A stretch of 64,000 bases of DNA from Alteribacter keqinensis. GTDB taxonomy: Bacteria > Bacillota > Bacilli > Bacillales > Salisediminibacteriaceae. The translations under genes were made by a program, and so were the position numbers. Of the stretch, positions 33,208 through 41,675 are shown piece by piece (the stretch's first letter is position 1; every line of letters starts with the position of its first letter). Below the pieces are notes generated by a model, which had not been told where the DNA came from, ran no database searches, and was given only the letters and a program-made list of their open reading frames with translations. Where the stretch lies: the NCBI RefSeq assembly GCF_003710255.1, contig NZ_RHIB01000002.1, positions 1 to 64,000 on the forward strand, read 5' to 3'.

Positions 33208-34548
33208 TTATCCAAGAATGTTGAGAAGAAGAATCACGGCAATTCCCAATGGTGCTACAATTCGCAGGAACCAGATCCAGGCCGTTCCTAATGCTGAATT
33301 TGTAAGACCTGTTTCCTTAAGGGCATCGACTTTATTCCAGCCCCACCCCACAAACAGTGCAATCACAAGACCGCCCAGAGGCAGAAAGTACTTATCTGTC
33401 AGTGTATCAACTGCATCAAGGAACGGCAGTCCGAAAATCGTAAATTCTGATAGCGGACCTCCCTGACTCAAAGCAGAAGGAATACCAAACAGGGTCACAA
33501 CCGCCCCGACCACTACTGCAGAGAAGCGTCTCGTCCAGTTAAACTTGCGCATCGCATATGCAACACTTACTTCAAGCAATGAGATTGCAGAAGATAATGC
33601 CGCAATGGCTACAAGGAAGAAGAACAGAATGCCGAACAGCGTTCCAGCACCGCCCATTTGGTTAAATACTTCTGGAAGGGTGATGAAGATCAGCCCAGGG
33701 CCGGCTCCCGGCTCAAGACCAAACGTAAACACTGCTGGGAAGATCACAAGACCTGCCACAATGGCAAACAATGTATCAAACGTGACAACTGTTCCTGCTG
33801 CACTTGGCAGGTTTGTATCTTTAGGCAGATAACTTGCATACGTAATCATAGCTCCCATACCCAGGGACAGGGTAAAGAAAGCTTGTCCGATGGCAGCTGC
33901 ATACACACCCGGCTGGGCAAATGCACTCCAGTCCGGTGTGAACAGGAATGTCAGACCTTCTCCTGCACCGTCAAGCGTCAGGCTGTAGCCTGCAAGGAAA
34001 ATCAGAATTACAGCCAGTAAAGGCATGAAAATTTTGTTTGAAAGTTCGATACCTTTTTTTACACCACTGAAAACAATAGCCACAACAAATATCATGAAGA
34101 GTACTTGCCAGAAAACAGGCCCTGCAGCTCCACCGATAAAGGCACCGAAGAAGTCCCCATATTCACCTGTACCTACATTCCCCGTAGCACCGGTTACATA
34201 GCTGTAGAGGAAGTATACGACCCATCCGGCGATAACACCGTAAAATGACAAAATCAAGAATGCAGACGCAACGCCCAGAAATCCACCGATTGCCCATGGT
34301 TTTTGAGGGGAAATTGCGTTAAAAGATCCTACTACGTCCTGCTGCCCTTTCCGGCCAATCGAAAATTCAGCAAGCAATACCGGCAGACCAACGAGGAAAA
34401 TACATAAGATATAAATAAGTAAAAAAGCAGCTCCTCCACTGTCTCCCGCTACGTACGAAAAACGCCACACATTTCCGAGTCCTACAGCCGAACCTACGGC
34501 AGCGAGGATAAATCCAAGCTTGGAAAACCTTTCACGGCCATTACTCAT
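33208..34548 (-). CDS. Sodium-dependent transporter, neurotransmitter:sodium symporter (SNF) family
   Basis: LeuT/MhsT-type transporter of about 446 residues with eleven hydrophobic helices. The first helix carries the sodium and substrate site GSAVGLGNVWRFSYVAGDSGG; GMGAMITYASYLPKD in helix 6 and LSSAISLLEVSVAYAM in helix 8 are also typical. Bacterial members import amino acids with Na+. ATG 34548 (MSNGRERFSKLG) is the start, with AGAGGGG upstream; the frame open before it has no ribosome site. A near-consensus CodY box abuts the promoter, which supports an amino-acid substrate. Confidence 0.93.
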   Translation of the reverse strand: MSNGRERFSKLGFILAAVGSAVGLGNVWRFSYVAGDSGGAAFLLIYILCIFLVGLPVLLAEFSIGRKGQQDVVGSFNAISPQKPWAIGGFLGVASAFLILSFYGVIAGWVVYFLYSYVTGATGNVGTGEYGDFFGAFIGGAAGPVFWQVLFMIFVVAIVFSGVKKGIELSNKIFMPLLAVILIFLAGYSLTLDGAGEGLTFLFTPDWSAFAQPGVYAAAIGQAFFTLSLGMGAMITYASYLPKDTNLPSAAGTVVTFDTLFAIVAGLVIFPAVFTFGLEPGAGPGLIFITLPEVFNQMGGAGTLFGILFFFLVAIAALSSAISLLEVSVAYAMRKFNWTRRFSAVVVGAVVTLFGIPSALSQGGPLSEFTIFGLPFLDAVDTLTDKYFLPLGGLVIALFVGWGWNKVDALKETGLTNSALGTAWIWFLRIVAPLGIAVILLLNILG

Positions 34549-34690
34549 AATAAAACCCCTCTCTCTTTCTACGGAATTTTCCACCCCGGAAATTATCAAT
34601 ATTTTCTGACTGCTATTACCTAAAAAAAGAAGCAAACATAATCAGGTCATTCGCTTTTTTTGACAAATTTCGACGTGGTTACATTGTCTT

Positions 34691-34719
34691 ATTATAAGTA
34701 GCCCAGTAGTATTTGTAAA
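34691..34719 (-). promoter_or_regulatory. Promoter of the SNF transporter gene
   Basis: On the minus strand TTTACA (34714-34719) and TATAAT (34691-34696) are 17 bp apart, about 140 bp upstream of the start codon. Confidence 0.75.
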
Positions 34720-34721
34720 GG

Positions 34722-34736
34722 TATTTTCAGAAAATT
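34722..34736 (-). promoter_or_regulatory. CodY box
   Basis: AATTTTCTGAAAATA matches the CodY consensus AATTTTCWGAAAATT at 14 of 15 positions. It ends 2 bp before the -35 hexamer, so it overlaps the RNA polymerase contact region. CodY is the GTP and branched-chain-amino-acid sensor of low-GC Firmicutes and represses many amino-acid transporters. Confidence 0.8.
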
Positions 34737-34843
34737 AATGTAATCTGAATATACCAATTTTATCCGGTATCTGGCAAGAAAAATCTCTTAAGATAGCTCT
34801 AAAGAAGCATCTTCATAAAATAGATTCATTATTAAGCGAAAAT

Positions 34844-34894
34844 AAAAAAGAGGGTGATCATAAGGTGATTTTTTTCACCTTATGAATCACCCTC
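34844..34894 (-). terminator. Terminator of the NhaC-family gene
   Basis: Very long stem: on the minus strand GAGGGTGATTCATAAGGTGA pairs with TCACCTTATGATCACCCTC (one bulged T), followed by TTTTTTATTTT. Confidence 0.95.
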
Positions 34895-34904
34895 AGATTT
34901 AATT

Positions 34905-36467
34905 TTAAGCATCAACCGGCTTTATAACTGTTTTCAGAATAAAGATTGACAGTGCAAATATCACAAGCGACGCGGCAATGGCTGCAAGGAAGCTTCCTGT
35001 AAAGCCGATTACAAGGAAACCTGCAGACGCAATCACTGCAACGAGAACCGCATACGGCAGTTGCGTAAGCACGTGATCGATGTGATGGCTTCCCGCACCT
35101 GTAGAAGACAAAATTGTCGTATCTGAAATTGGAGAACAGTGATCTCCGAAGATTGCTCCTGCAAGGACGGCGGCCAATACCGGCAGAAGCAGCGTAACAT
35201 CCGTCTGAGCTGCAATTTCTCCTGCTATCGGCAGCATGATTCCGAATGTTCCCCAGCTTGTCCCAGTTGTAAATGCCATAAATCCTGCAATGAGGAACAA
35301 TACAACCGGCAGATAAGCAAGGTTCATGTTGTCATTTACCACTTCAGCTAGGTATGCACCTGTGCCGAGTTCGCCGATAATTTCGATGATTGTCCAGGCA
35401 AAGATCAAAATGTAAATGGCCGGAAGCATCGACTTAACTCCAGCCCATAAGCCTACGCCGAAATCTTTAACCGGCACTTTGCGCATAAAGGCAATGGCGA
35501 TGGTTACTGACATACTGATGAGACCGCCATAAAGAAGTGAAGCCGCTACATCTGTATTTTCAAACGTAGCAAGAAGGCCCGCTTCCCCTTCAGTACCTTG
35601 AACGCCTGTTACGATCATGAATAGAACTGTGGCTGCAATTAACGTGACGATCGGCCATACCAAGTCGCCTACACGACCTGAAACAACCGGCTGAGCATCT
35701 TCACTGTCCCCGGGAACAGCTCCTTTTTCTTTATCCACAAGCTCGCCTGTCGTAAGCGCACGAAGCTCATGTGTACGCATCGGACCGAAATCCAGACGGA
35801 ACCAAGCAACCGCAAAGACCATAAGAATGGCAAATACAGCGTAAAAGTTCATCGGTGCCATCATAATAAACGCCTGAAGAGCACCAAATTCAGTGACTCC
35901 ATGCTCCATTAGTACATCGTTACCGATAATCGTAATAATGTAGGCTCCCCAGCTTGAAAGCGGAATGAGCACACACATGGATGCTGCTGTTGAATCGACG
36001 ACATAGGCAAGCTTCGCCCGTGAAATCCGGTGACGGTCAGTCAGCGGACGGCTCACGTTACCTACAGTCAGGCTGTTGAAGTAGTCATCAATAAAAATAA
36101 TAATCCCAAGGAAGGCAGTGACAATCTGTGCGCCGATTCGTGTTTTCACACGGCTCAGTGCCCACTCACCAAAGGCTCTGCTTCCTCCTGTCATTGTAAT
36201 AAGTGAAGCAATTATTCCTAAAATAACAAGGAACAGCAGAATATAAAACTCCCAGGTGTTTACTCCTTCACCCGGTACATAAAAGATACCTGTCACTATA
36301 GAGATAACCTGAGACAGCGCTTCGTTGACGAAGAGCTCTTCATTCTGATTGACCATGAGCGCACCGACAATAATTCCGATCCCCAGTGAAAGAAGAACAC
36401 GGCGGGTAAGGATAACCATAATAAGTGCCAGTATCGGAGGCAGTAATGATAATGCTCCGTGATCCAT
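34905..36467 (-). CDS. NhaC-family transporter under lysine control, probable lysine transporter (LysW type)
   Basis: Membrane protein of 520 residues and about twelve helices of the NhaC family: IIIFIDDYFNSLTVGNVSRPLTDRHRISR, STAASMCVLIPLSSWGAY, FMAFTTGTSWGTFGIMLPIA and the signature GDHCSPISDTTILSSTGAGSHHIDH. NhaC proteins are Na+/H+ antiporters, but a sub-branch is linked by genome context to lysine uptake (LysW). Here a complete lysine riboswitch with terminator lies upstream, so the protein most likely imports lysine; this is inference from regulation. ATG 36467 has GGGGG upstream. Monocistronic. Confidence 0.88.
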   Translation of the reverse strand: MDHGALSLLPPILALIMVILTRRVLLSLGIGIIVGALMVNQNEELFVNEALSQVISIVTGIFYVPGEGVNTWEFYILLFLVILGIIASLITMTGGSRAFGEWALSRVKTRIGAQIVTAFLGIIIFIDDYFNSLTVGNVSRPLTDRHRISRAKLAYVVDSTAASMCVLIPLSSWGAYIITIIGNDVLMEHGVTEFGALQAFIMMAPMNFYAVFAILMVFAVAWFRLDFGPMRTHELRALTTGELVDKEKGAVPGDSEDAQPVVSGRVGDLVWPIVTLIAATVLFMIVTGVQGTEGEAGLLATFENTDVAASLLYGGLISMSVTIAIAFMRKVPVKDFGVGLWAGVKSMLPAIYILIFAWTIIEIIGELGTGAYLAEVVNDNMNLAYLPVVLFLIAGFMAFTTGTSWGTFGIMLPIAGEIAAQTDVTLLLPVLAAVLAGAIFGDHCSPISDTTILSSTGAGSHHIDHVLTQLPYAVLVAVIASAGFLVIGFTGSFLAAIAASLVIFALSIFILKTVIKPVDA

Positions 36468-36601
36468 AATAATTCCCCCTAATTAAAATAATGTATGATA
36501 TTCGACCCGTTCCTGAAATAACCTTCAAGAGCGCGCAAAAAGCTTGACAATACTGCTGTGAGATGAGGCCGTTCAATTCAAGGAACACTGTCTTTTCTCA
36601 C

Positions 36602-36635
36602 AAAAAAAAAGACATCATTGGATTCCAATGCTGCC
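36602..36635 (-). terminator. Lysine riboswitch expression-platform terminator
   Basis: On the minus strand GGCAGCATTGG pairs with CCAATGATGTC (imperfect), followed by nine T. It lies about 35 bp after the aptamer and 135 bp before the gene, consistent with lysine-induced termination. Confidence 0.85.
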
Positions 36636-36852
36636 TTTGTAAGCTAACACATGATCCCCAACAAGAAAGAGTCAGTAGTTCTCCACTGCGGTTTCCCGAG
36701 TGACAGTGATGCATTTTTTAAATGCACCCCCAGCCAGGCAGCGCTGGACACGCATACCCGCTTCGGCAAAGTCCCCTTTTTGTATCACTCACAGATGTCC
36801 GAATCTCATGATACATACTCTTTGACTTCGCGCCTCTACCTCACACACATCG
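36602..36852 (-). ncRNA. Lysine riboswitch (L box)
   Basis: On the minus strand the leader reads GAGGTAGAGGCGCGAA, AAGAGTATG, AAAAGGGGACTTTGCCGAAGC, GGCTGGGGGTGCATTT, ATGCATCACTGTCACT and finally GTGGAGAACTACTG. These are the conserved blocks of the L box in the right order, including the P1-closing GGTAGAGGCGCGA / GTGGAGAACTAC segments. The aptamer spans about 36665-36852, followed by a terminator at 36602-36635. High lysine should stop transcription before the NhaC-family gene. Confidence 0.96.
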
Positions 36853-36894
36853 TGATGAGGTACCATAACCGATTCAATTGTCAAACCGTAAATG

Positions 36895-36923
36895 ATTGTA
36901 TCAGAGGGTGTAAGGGAATGCAA
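36895..36923 (-). promoter_or_regulatory. Promoter of the lysine riboswitch transcript
   Basis: On the minus strand TTGCAT (36918-36923) and TACAAT (36895-36900) are 17 bp apart, just after the yunB stop and about 40 bp before the aptamer. Confidence 0.75.
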
Positions 36924-36926
36924 CCA

Positions 36927-37763
36927 TTAATCACCTGGCAAATTTTCCTGCGTTGAAATGGTTTCAGTCTCAGATACATTCACCTCTCCGGTTTCCAAGT
37001 CCCTGGAAAGCACAGGGGTTACACCCGTTCCGTAAAACTCAGGCACTTCTCCAGGGATATACACATTGGCCACCGCAATCGAAGTGGTTACAGCAGCCGT
37101 ATCCGTTGCAAACGGGATTACGATTTTCACATCCGCCTCTATTTCAACGCTGATACTGATCCATGTGTTATTGATCCCCAGAGGTACCGCTTCCCACCTC
37201 AGCTGGGATTTCACGTCACCGATGGCGGATAAACGGACAGGCACCCTTGGACCAAGGTGTGCCAGCAGAGCATTGTTAGTAGCCTGACCGAGTGGAATCA
37301 TGTGAATGATGCCATCCTCGGAAAACGTTGCTCCCTCTCTTTCCACGTTCACATCTGTGGGAAGACCCACATCCCTCACCCTGCCGTGTTCAATATCATT
37401 TAAATACGATTGTACGCGCTGGGTTGTCTGCTGCAAAACTTTATTAAATATAACCGGGTTGAAGTTCATATACGTAATACTGCCATCAGGACCCATCTCT
37501 GTTTCAATGACCTCTTCCAGGTTCGTATTCTCAAGAATCTGTTTGGAAATCGCATCATTGATAGCAAGTGTCCCGATCCTCTGTGTCTCAGTCTTTGCAA
37601 TGGATATAAGCGTCGGACGAATACCCTTTTCAACAATCACAAGACCCTGGGCAGTCATCAGAGAAAAAATTAAAAATGAAATTAAAAATACATAACGAAA
37701 AGGCAAAGGTCCTTTCCGTCTCCTTGATTTGACCGGCTTGAACGCCCGAAACCTCCGCTTCAT
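36927..37763 (-). CDS. yunB: Sporulation protein YunB
   Basis: 278-residue protein with a basic N-terminus and one membrane anchor near residues 24-44 (RYVFLISFLIFSLMTAQGLV), the rest extracytoplasmic. It matches YunB, a mother-cell sporulation protein in B. subtilis: GIRPTLISIAKTETQRIGTLAINDAIS, YMNFNPVIFNKVLQQTTQRVQ and GTVxxRxxPL-like segments ending in NVYIPGEVPEFY. Biochemical function unknown. AAGGGG lies upstream of ATG 37763. In B. subtilis it follows yunA; here two transporter genes are between them. Confidence 0.9.
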   Translation of the reverse strand: MKRRFRAFKPVKSRRRKGPLPFRYVFLISFLIFSLMTAQGLVIVEKGIRPTLISIAKTETQRIGTLAINDAISKQILENTNLEEVIETEMGPDGSITYMNFNPVIFNKVLQQTTQRVQSYLNDIEHGRVRDVGLPTDVNVEREGATFSEDGIIHMIPLGQATNNALLAHLGPRVPVRLSAIGDVKSQLRWEAVPLGINNTWISISVEIEADVKIVIPFATDTAAVTTSIAVANVYIPGEVPEFYGTGVTPVLSRDLETGEVNVSETETISTQENLPGD

Positions 37764-37801
37764 CAGCCAAGCACCCCTTCCTCTCTTACATACCTATGCA
37801 A

Positions 37802-37830
37802 AATTGTCGGGGGACAGACCCCGCACAATT
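37802..37830. repeat. GGGGTCTGTCCCC-type element, copy 2
   Basis: Inverted repeat beginning AATTGTCGGGGGACAGA and ending CCCCGCACAATT; the same element as at 33086-33108, in opposite orientation. Both copies lie in short gaps beside sporulation-linked genes (yunA, yunB). Confidence 0.65.
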
Positions 37831-37963
37831 CAGAGAAAAAGAAGGTTTCGGTTTTAATTTTAAAATTCCTATTAAAATACCTCCACTTTTTCAGCGAGGT
37901 TAGGCGAGCACCATGAAACTCTTTACGCCCATAACATTCTTCAATGAAATATAACCATGCCGG

Positions 37964-37996
37964 CAAAAAAACGAAGGCTGGCAGCCTTCGTTTTTC
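37964..37996 (-). terminator. Terminator of the mtl operon
   Basis: AAAAACGAAGGCTG / CAGCCTTCGTTTTT stem followed on the minus strand by TTTTTTTG. Lies right after mtlD. Confidence 0.9.
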
Positions 37997-37998
37997 CT

Positions 37999-39141
37999 TT
38001 ATTTTTCTGCCTCATTGTATTTCTCAGAAATCGATTCGTATAAAGGTGAGTTTTCTTCCAGCTGTGAATAGTGTCTCAAAACATAACCCACACCTTTTTC
38101 CTGTATCTCCTCAGCGAGTTTCACCGCTTCCGGATCGTCTTCGTTCCGGAAAGAGAGAGCCGCCACAATCACATCAACGAGAAAAGCAGGCTGCCCATTT
38201 CGCTTCATTAACTGCTCTGCGGGAGAGATCAACCTTTCCTTACGTCCCAGTTTCCGTAGAGGGGTGCGCCCTACCCGCTTCACGTCATCCACCAGTTTGG
38301 GATTTACAAAGCGTGCCAGTACCTTCTCGATATAGGCTTTTTGCTCATCTTTAGAAAAGGTGTCATACTTTGCTGTAAGCAACTTCCCCGTTTCCTCCAG
38401 CGCTCCACTTACAGACGTAAATACACCTTCATCTGCCATCGCCTCAGCAATTGTTTTGTACCCTTCCAAAGAGCCGAGATACGCTGCCGCTGCGTGCCCC
38501 GTGTTGACGGTGAAAAGCTTACGCTCAATATAAGGGGAAAGAGCTTCCACATATAGGATACCTGGAATCCTTACGTCCGGATTCTTCATTCCTTCTGTTT
38601 CAACAATCCATTCATAGAATGGCTCAACTGTTACATCCAACCCGTTTCCAACGACTTGTTCGGGAACAATCCGGTCTACTGCAGCATTTGGAAAGCCGGC
38701 CGACTCTTCAACAATCCTGCGTTCCTCATCATCTGCTTGATCCAGCACATACTGTTTCAGTTGTTCACTGCCCCCTACCATGTTCTCGCAGGCGATCACA
38801 TCTACAGCTTTACCGCTTCTTTTTACCAGTCCTTCTTTTATTACAGGAGCAAGGAACTTAAGAACGTTCGGCCCCACAGCCGTTGTCACGATATCCGCTT
38901 CTGCAATTTCTGAGACAACTTTATCTGTTTCAGTACGGCTGTTCAGGCCTTTTACACCATGCACGGAATAACGCAGTTCTTCCTCCTGGGCGTAAACAAT
39001 GTCATAATGCCTTTCACTGTTCATGGCGTTAATAACCTCATCATTCACATCTACAAATGTAATCGCTGCTCCCGCATCGTATAGCAGCTGGCCGATAAAG
39101 CCTCTCCCGATGTTTCCCGCACCAAAGTGGACGGCTTTCAT
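37999..39141 (-). CDS. mtlD: Mannitol-1-phosphate 5-dehydrogenase
   Basis: Oxidises mannitol 1-phosphate to fructose 6-phosphate with NAD+. 380 residues. The N-terminal Rossmann motif is HFGAGNIGRGFIGQLL; the catalytic and substrate region has ENMVGGSEQLKQYV, GFPNAAVDRIVP and LFTVNTGHAAAAYLG, with the family's Lys and His residues. Its ATG directly follows the mtlF stop, so the two are translationally coupled. Last gene of mtlA-mtlR-mtlF-mtlD. Confidence 0.97.
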   Translation of the reverse strand: MKAVHFGAGNIGRGFIGQLLYDAGAAITFVDVNDEVINAMNSERHYDIVYAQEEELRYSVHGVKGLNSRTETDKVVSEIAEADIVTTAVGPNVLKFLAPVIKEGLVKRSGKAVDVIACENMVGGSEQLKQYVLDQADDEERRIVEESAGFPNAAVDRIVPEQVVGNGLDVTVEPFYEWIVETEGMKNPDVRIPGILYVEALSPYIERKLFTVNTGHAAAAYLGSLEGYKTIAEAMADEGVFTSVSGALEETGKLLTAKYDTFSKDEQKAYIEKVLARFVNPKLVDDVKRVGRTPLRKLGRKERLISPAEQLMKRNGQPAFLVDVIVAALSFRNEDDPEAVKLAEEIQEKGVGYVLRHYSQLEENSPLYESISEKYNEAEK

Positions 39142-39570
39142 CTATACGACCTCCTCAAAAAGACTGAGCAGTTCTTCCGGAGACGATGCGGATACCATTT
39201 TTTCAATGTTTTCTTCTTCAGAACAGACGATGGCGATTTGCGAAAGGATTTCCAGATGCTCATTATCTTTTCCGGCAATACCAATCAATACTTTCACTTC
39301 GTTTCCGTCAAAATCCACCCCGCCCGGCACTTGTACGATGGAAATCCCAGAGTGCTTTACTTCTTTCTTGGAATCTTCTGTTCCATGAGGAATCGCTACA
39401 AAATTCCCCATATAGGTTGACGTCAGAGCTTCTCTTTCTTTCATCTTTTCAATATAACCCGGAGACACATACCCTTTTTCAACCAAAATACTGCCTGTTT
39501 GTTCAATGGCTTCTTCCTTCGTTGCCGGTTCCGCTCCAAGTACAATATTTTCTTTCGTTAAAATACTCAT
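39142..39570 (-). CDS. mtlF: Mannitol-specific PTS EIIA component
   Basis: Cytosolic phosphocarrier that takes phosphate from HPr and passes it to the EIIB domain of MtlA. 142 residues. The phosphorylated histidine is His62 in FVAIPHGTEDSKK. ATG 39570 has GAGGAG at 8 nt; the GTG at 39579 lies within that site. It starts 12 bp after mtlR and ends directly before mtlD. Confidence 0.96.
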   Translation of the reverse strand: MSILTKENIVLGAEPATKEEAIEQTGSILVEKGYVSPGYIEKMKEREALTSTYMGNFVAIPHGTEDSKKEVKHSGISIVQVPGGVDFDGNEVKVLIGIAGKDNEHLEILSQIAIVCSEEENIEKMVSASSPEELLSLFEEVV

Positions 39571-39582
39571 ATAAAACACTCC

Positions 39583-41646
39583 TCATAAAGATTTTAAATA
39601 ATCGTTAAATACTTTTGATAATTGATGAAGAACATCGTCTTTTTCCCCGTATTCGAATACATGAAGACTTTTCTCATCATGCACAATCGCAGCGCTGATC
39701 GAACTTAGAACCTGCAGCTCTTCTTGGCTCGAATCTTCTCCTGTGACCATACATAGAACCGTTGTTATTTCCTGTTCCCCGCCGTCCATCCCCTTTGTCA
39801 TAAGAGCTCCGCTGATCCGTGCGATTGTAAAAACAGGCTGTTTTACCGCCTGGGTCCGGGCGTGGAAAAGAGCCATTCCCGTATTGGGTATGCCAAGTCC
39901 CCCCAGCTTTTCCCGCTCAATCAGTGCCTTGGACACCTCCTCGGCAGACTCAATCTTCTTTTCCTTTTCCATTTCCGTGCAGAGGCTGTCCAAAAGCCCC
40001 GGGATGTCAGCTGAGTCAAAACGGTACACTTCAAACTGATTGAGCAGACTGACGATGGCATTTACCGATTTTGAATAGCCTTCAAAATGATCAATGTGTA
40101 AACCGGCATTGGATTCTTGTTTTGTTTCCTTCGCTTTCGGTTTTAACTGCTGAAGGTGTTGATGAATAGCCACGCTTTCACTTTGGGGCAAAAACGGACT
40201 CACAACAAAATAATCCCGGTTCACGCTGGTCAATTTAATCGTAGAAAGAACCAGATCATAGTCATCAAGGTTCATATCCATCATTTCCTGAACAGAAATG
40301 GTCTGCACACGATCGATTAACGAAATTTCCTTTTGAATTCTCGAGGCAAGCATTTTTGCAGACCCGACGCCGCTCGAACAAATCACAAGTGCCGTATAAC
40401 CTGTATTACGCCGCCTCTGATTCATCACCGATCCAAAATGCATCACTAGATAGGCCACTTCTTCATCGGGAATATCAAGACCGGGAAAAACGGCCTTTAC
40501 ACCTTCTTCAAGTGTTTGAAAAAGTACTGGGTATTCTTCTTTAATTTGTCCGGTCATAGGGTTATGAATCTTCATCCCTTCCTTGATTCGGTAGAGAGCA
40601 GGATACAGGTGTGTAACAAGCCCCTGAAGAAGGGAAGAATCTTTTTCAAGGTCCCCTGCTATTTTTTTATCAACATAACGAATGAGTTTCTTAGCATAAA
40701 GGACAGTGTCCATGTTCGCCTGATCGAGCTGCACATACTGTTCAGCACTGAGCTTCGCTCCCCTGAGGTGCATGGTAATATAGCCGGTTTCAGCTTGCGG
40801 GATCTGAATAGCGAGTTTCCCTTCCAGGCGCCGGGCAAGCTCTCCAGCAAGCTTCCATTCTGCCGTCTCCATCATCTCTTCCAGTCCGCCCTGCTTCATG
40901 GTGATTTCTTCACCCAGCTTAATTCGTTCGATGGATAAAGTAAGGTGGATGACTAATCCGATATAAGCAGAGTCGGCAATCTCATATGGAAGGTCTCCCC
41001 TTACATCCTGGACGGCTTCTTCCACAGCCGAGAGCATGTCCTTATCCACCAGATGCAGAAGGCGGGCTGAAACTGTATTCATGCTGCCCTCTTCATCAGG
41101 CTGACGGTGTATTAAGGAATAGAAGTCTTCTTCATTCACAAACTCTACCAAAAGCCGGCTCATAGCCCTTCGCTTATTCGTTTCTGTACCGGACAAGTCA
41201 ATTCCTGATCCTCTTTTTCTTACAACACTCAGCTGAAAGTCCCCAAGCCAGTCATCAGCTCTCGACAGATCAGTACTGATCGTGGCAGCGGTGACATTCA
41301 ATTCGGTTGCAAGAGTAAACAGTTTTACAGGTTCACGTAAATGAAGAAGTTTGCTGATCAGCAGTACTTTCCGTTCTTCAGGTGTATACTCTTCATGGTT
41401 CAGCTGGGAGATATACTCGTGTAACTCATCCAGCCGGGGCTGAGAAGCTTGAAGCTCAAGCCCCCTGCCGGATTGCTTAACCAGAGTCACACCAAAGGAA
41501 TCTAAGATATCCTCTACGCCCTTCAAGTCGCGGTGGACGGTCCGGTCGCTGACCTGAATGGATTTCGCAATTTCCTTAATGGTAATGTCCTGTTTGGCCC
41601 TCAGCAATTGTTCAATGATTTTTCGTTCACGAGCAGAGATATACAT
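39583..41646 (-). CDS. mtlR: Mannitol operon activator MtlR (PRD-containing)
   Basis: Transcriptional activator controlled by PTS phosphorylation, 687 residues. Order of domains: helix-turn-helix (1-65), second winged helix (about 90-150), PRD1 (190-295, His234 and His293), PRD2 (300-410, His346 and His403), EIIB-Gat-like (415-505, Cys423 in VICSSGVGSAK) and EIIA-Mtl-like (from 525, His595 in ALFHARTQ). These match the regulatory residues known in B. subtilis MtlR (His342, His399, Cys419) after a shift of four. In B. subtilis mtlR is apart from mtlAFD; here it lies inside the operon. Confidence 0.95.
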   Translation of the reverse strand: MYISARERKIIEQLLRAKQDITIKEIAKSIQVSDRTVHRDLKGVEDILDSFGVTLVKQSGRGLELQASQPRLDELHEYISQLNHEEYTPEERKVLLISKLLHLREPVKLFTLATELNVTAATISTDLSRADDWLGDFQLSVVRKRGSGIDLSGTETNKRRAMSRLLVEFVNEEDFYSLIHRQPDEEGSMNTVSARLLHLVDKDMLSAVEEAVQDVRGDLPYEIADSAYIGLVIHLTLSIERIKLGEEITMKQGGLEEMMETAEWKLAGELARRLEGKLAIQIPQAETGYITMHLRGAKLSAEQYVQLDQANMDTVLYAKKLIRYVDKKIAGDLEKDSSLLQGLVTHLYPALYRIKEGMKIHNPMTGQIKEEYPVLFQTLEEGVKAVFPGLDIPDEEVAYLVMHFGSVMNQRRRNTGYTALVICSSGVGSAKMLASRIQKEISLIDRVQTISVQEMMDMNLDDYDLVLSTIKLTSVNRDYFVVSPFLPQSESVAIHQHLQQLKPKAKETKQESNAGLHIDHFEGYSKSVNAIVSLLNQFEVYRFDSADIPGLLDSLCTEMEKEKKIESAEEVSKALIEREKLGGLGIPNTGMALFHARTQAVKQPVFTIARISGALMTKGMDGGEQEITTVLCMVTGEDSSQEELQVLSSISAAIVHDEKSLHVFEYGEKDDVLHQLSKVFNDYLKSL

Positions 41647-41675
41647 GTTATCGTCTCCCGCAGTTCTTTTTCACA

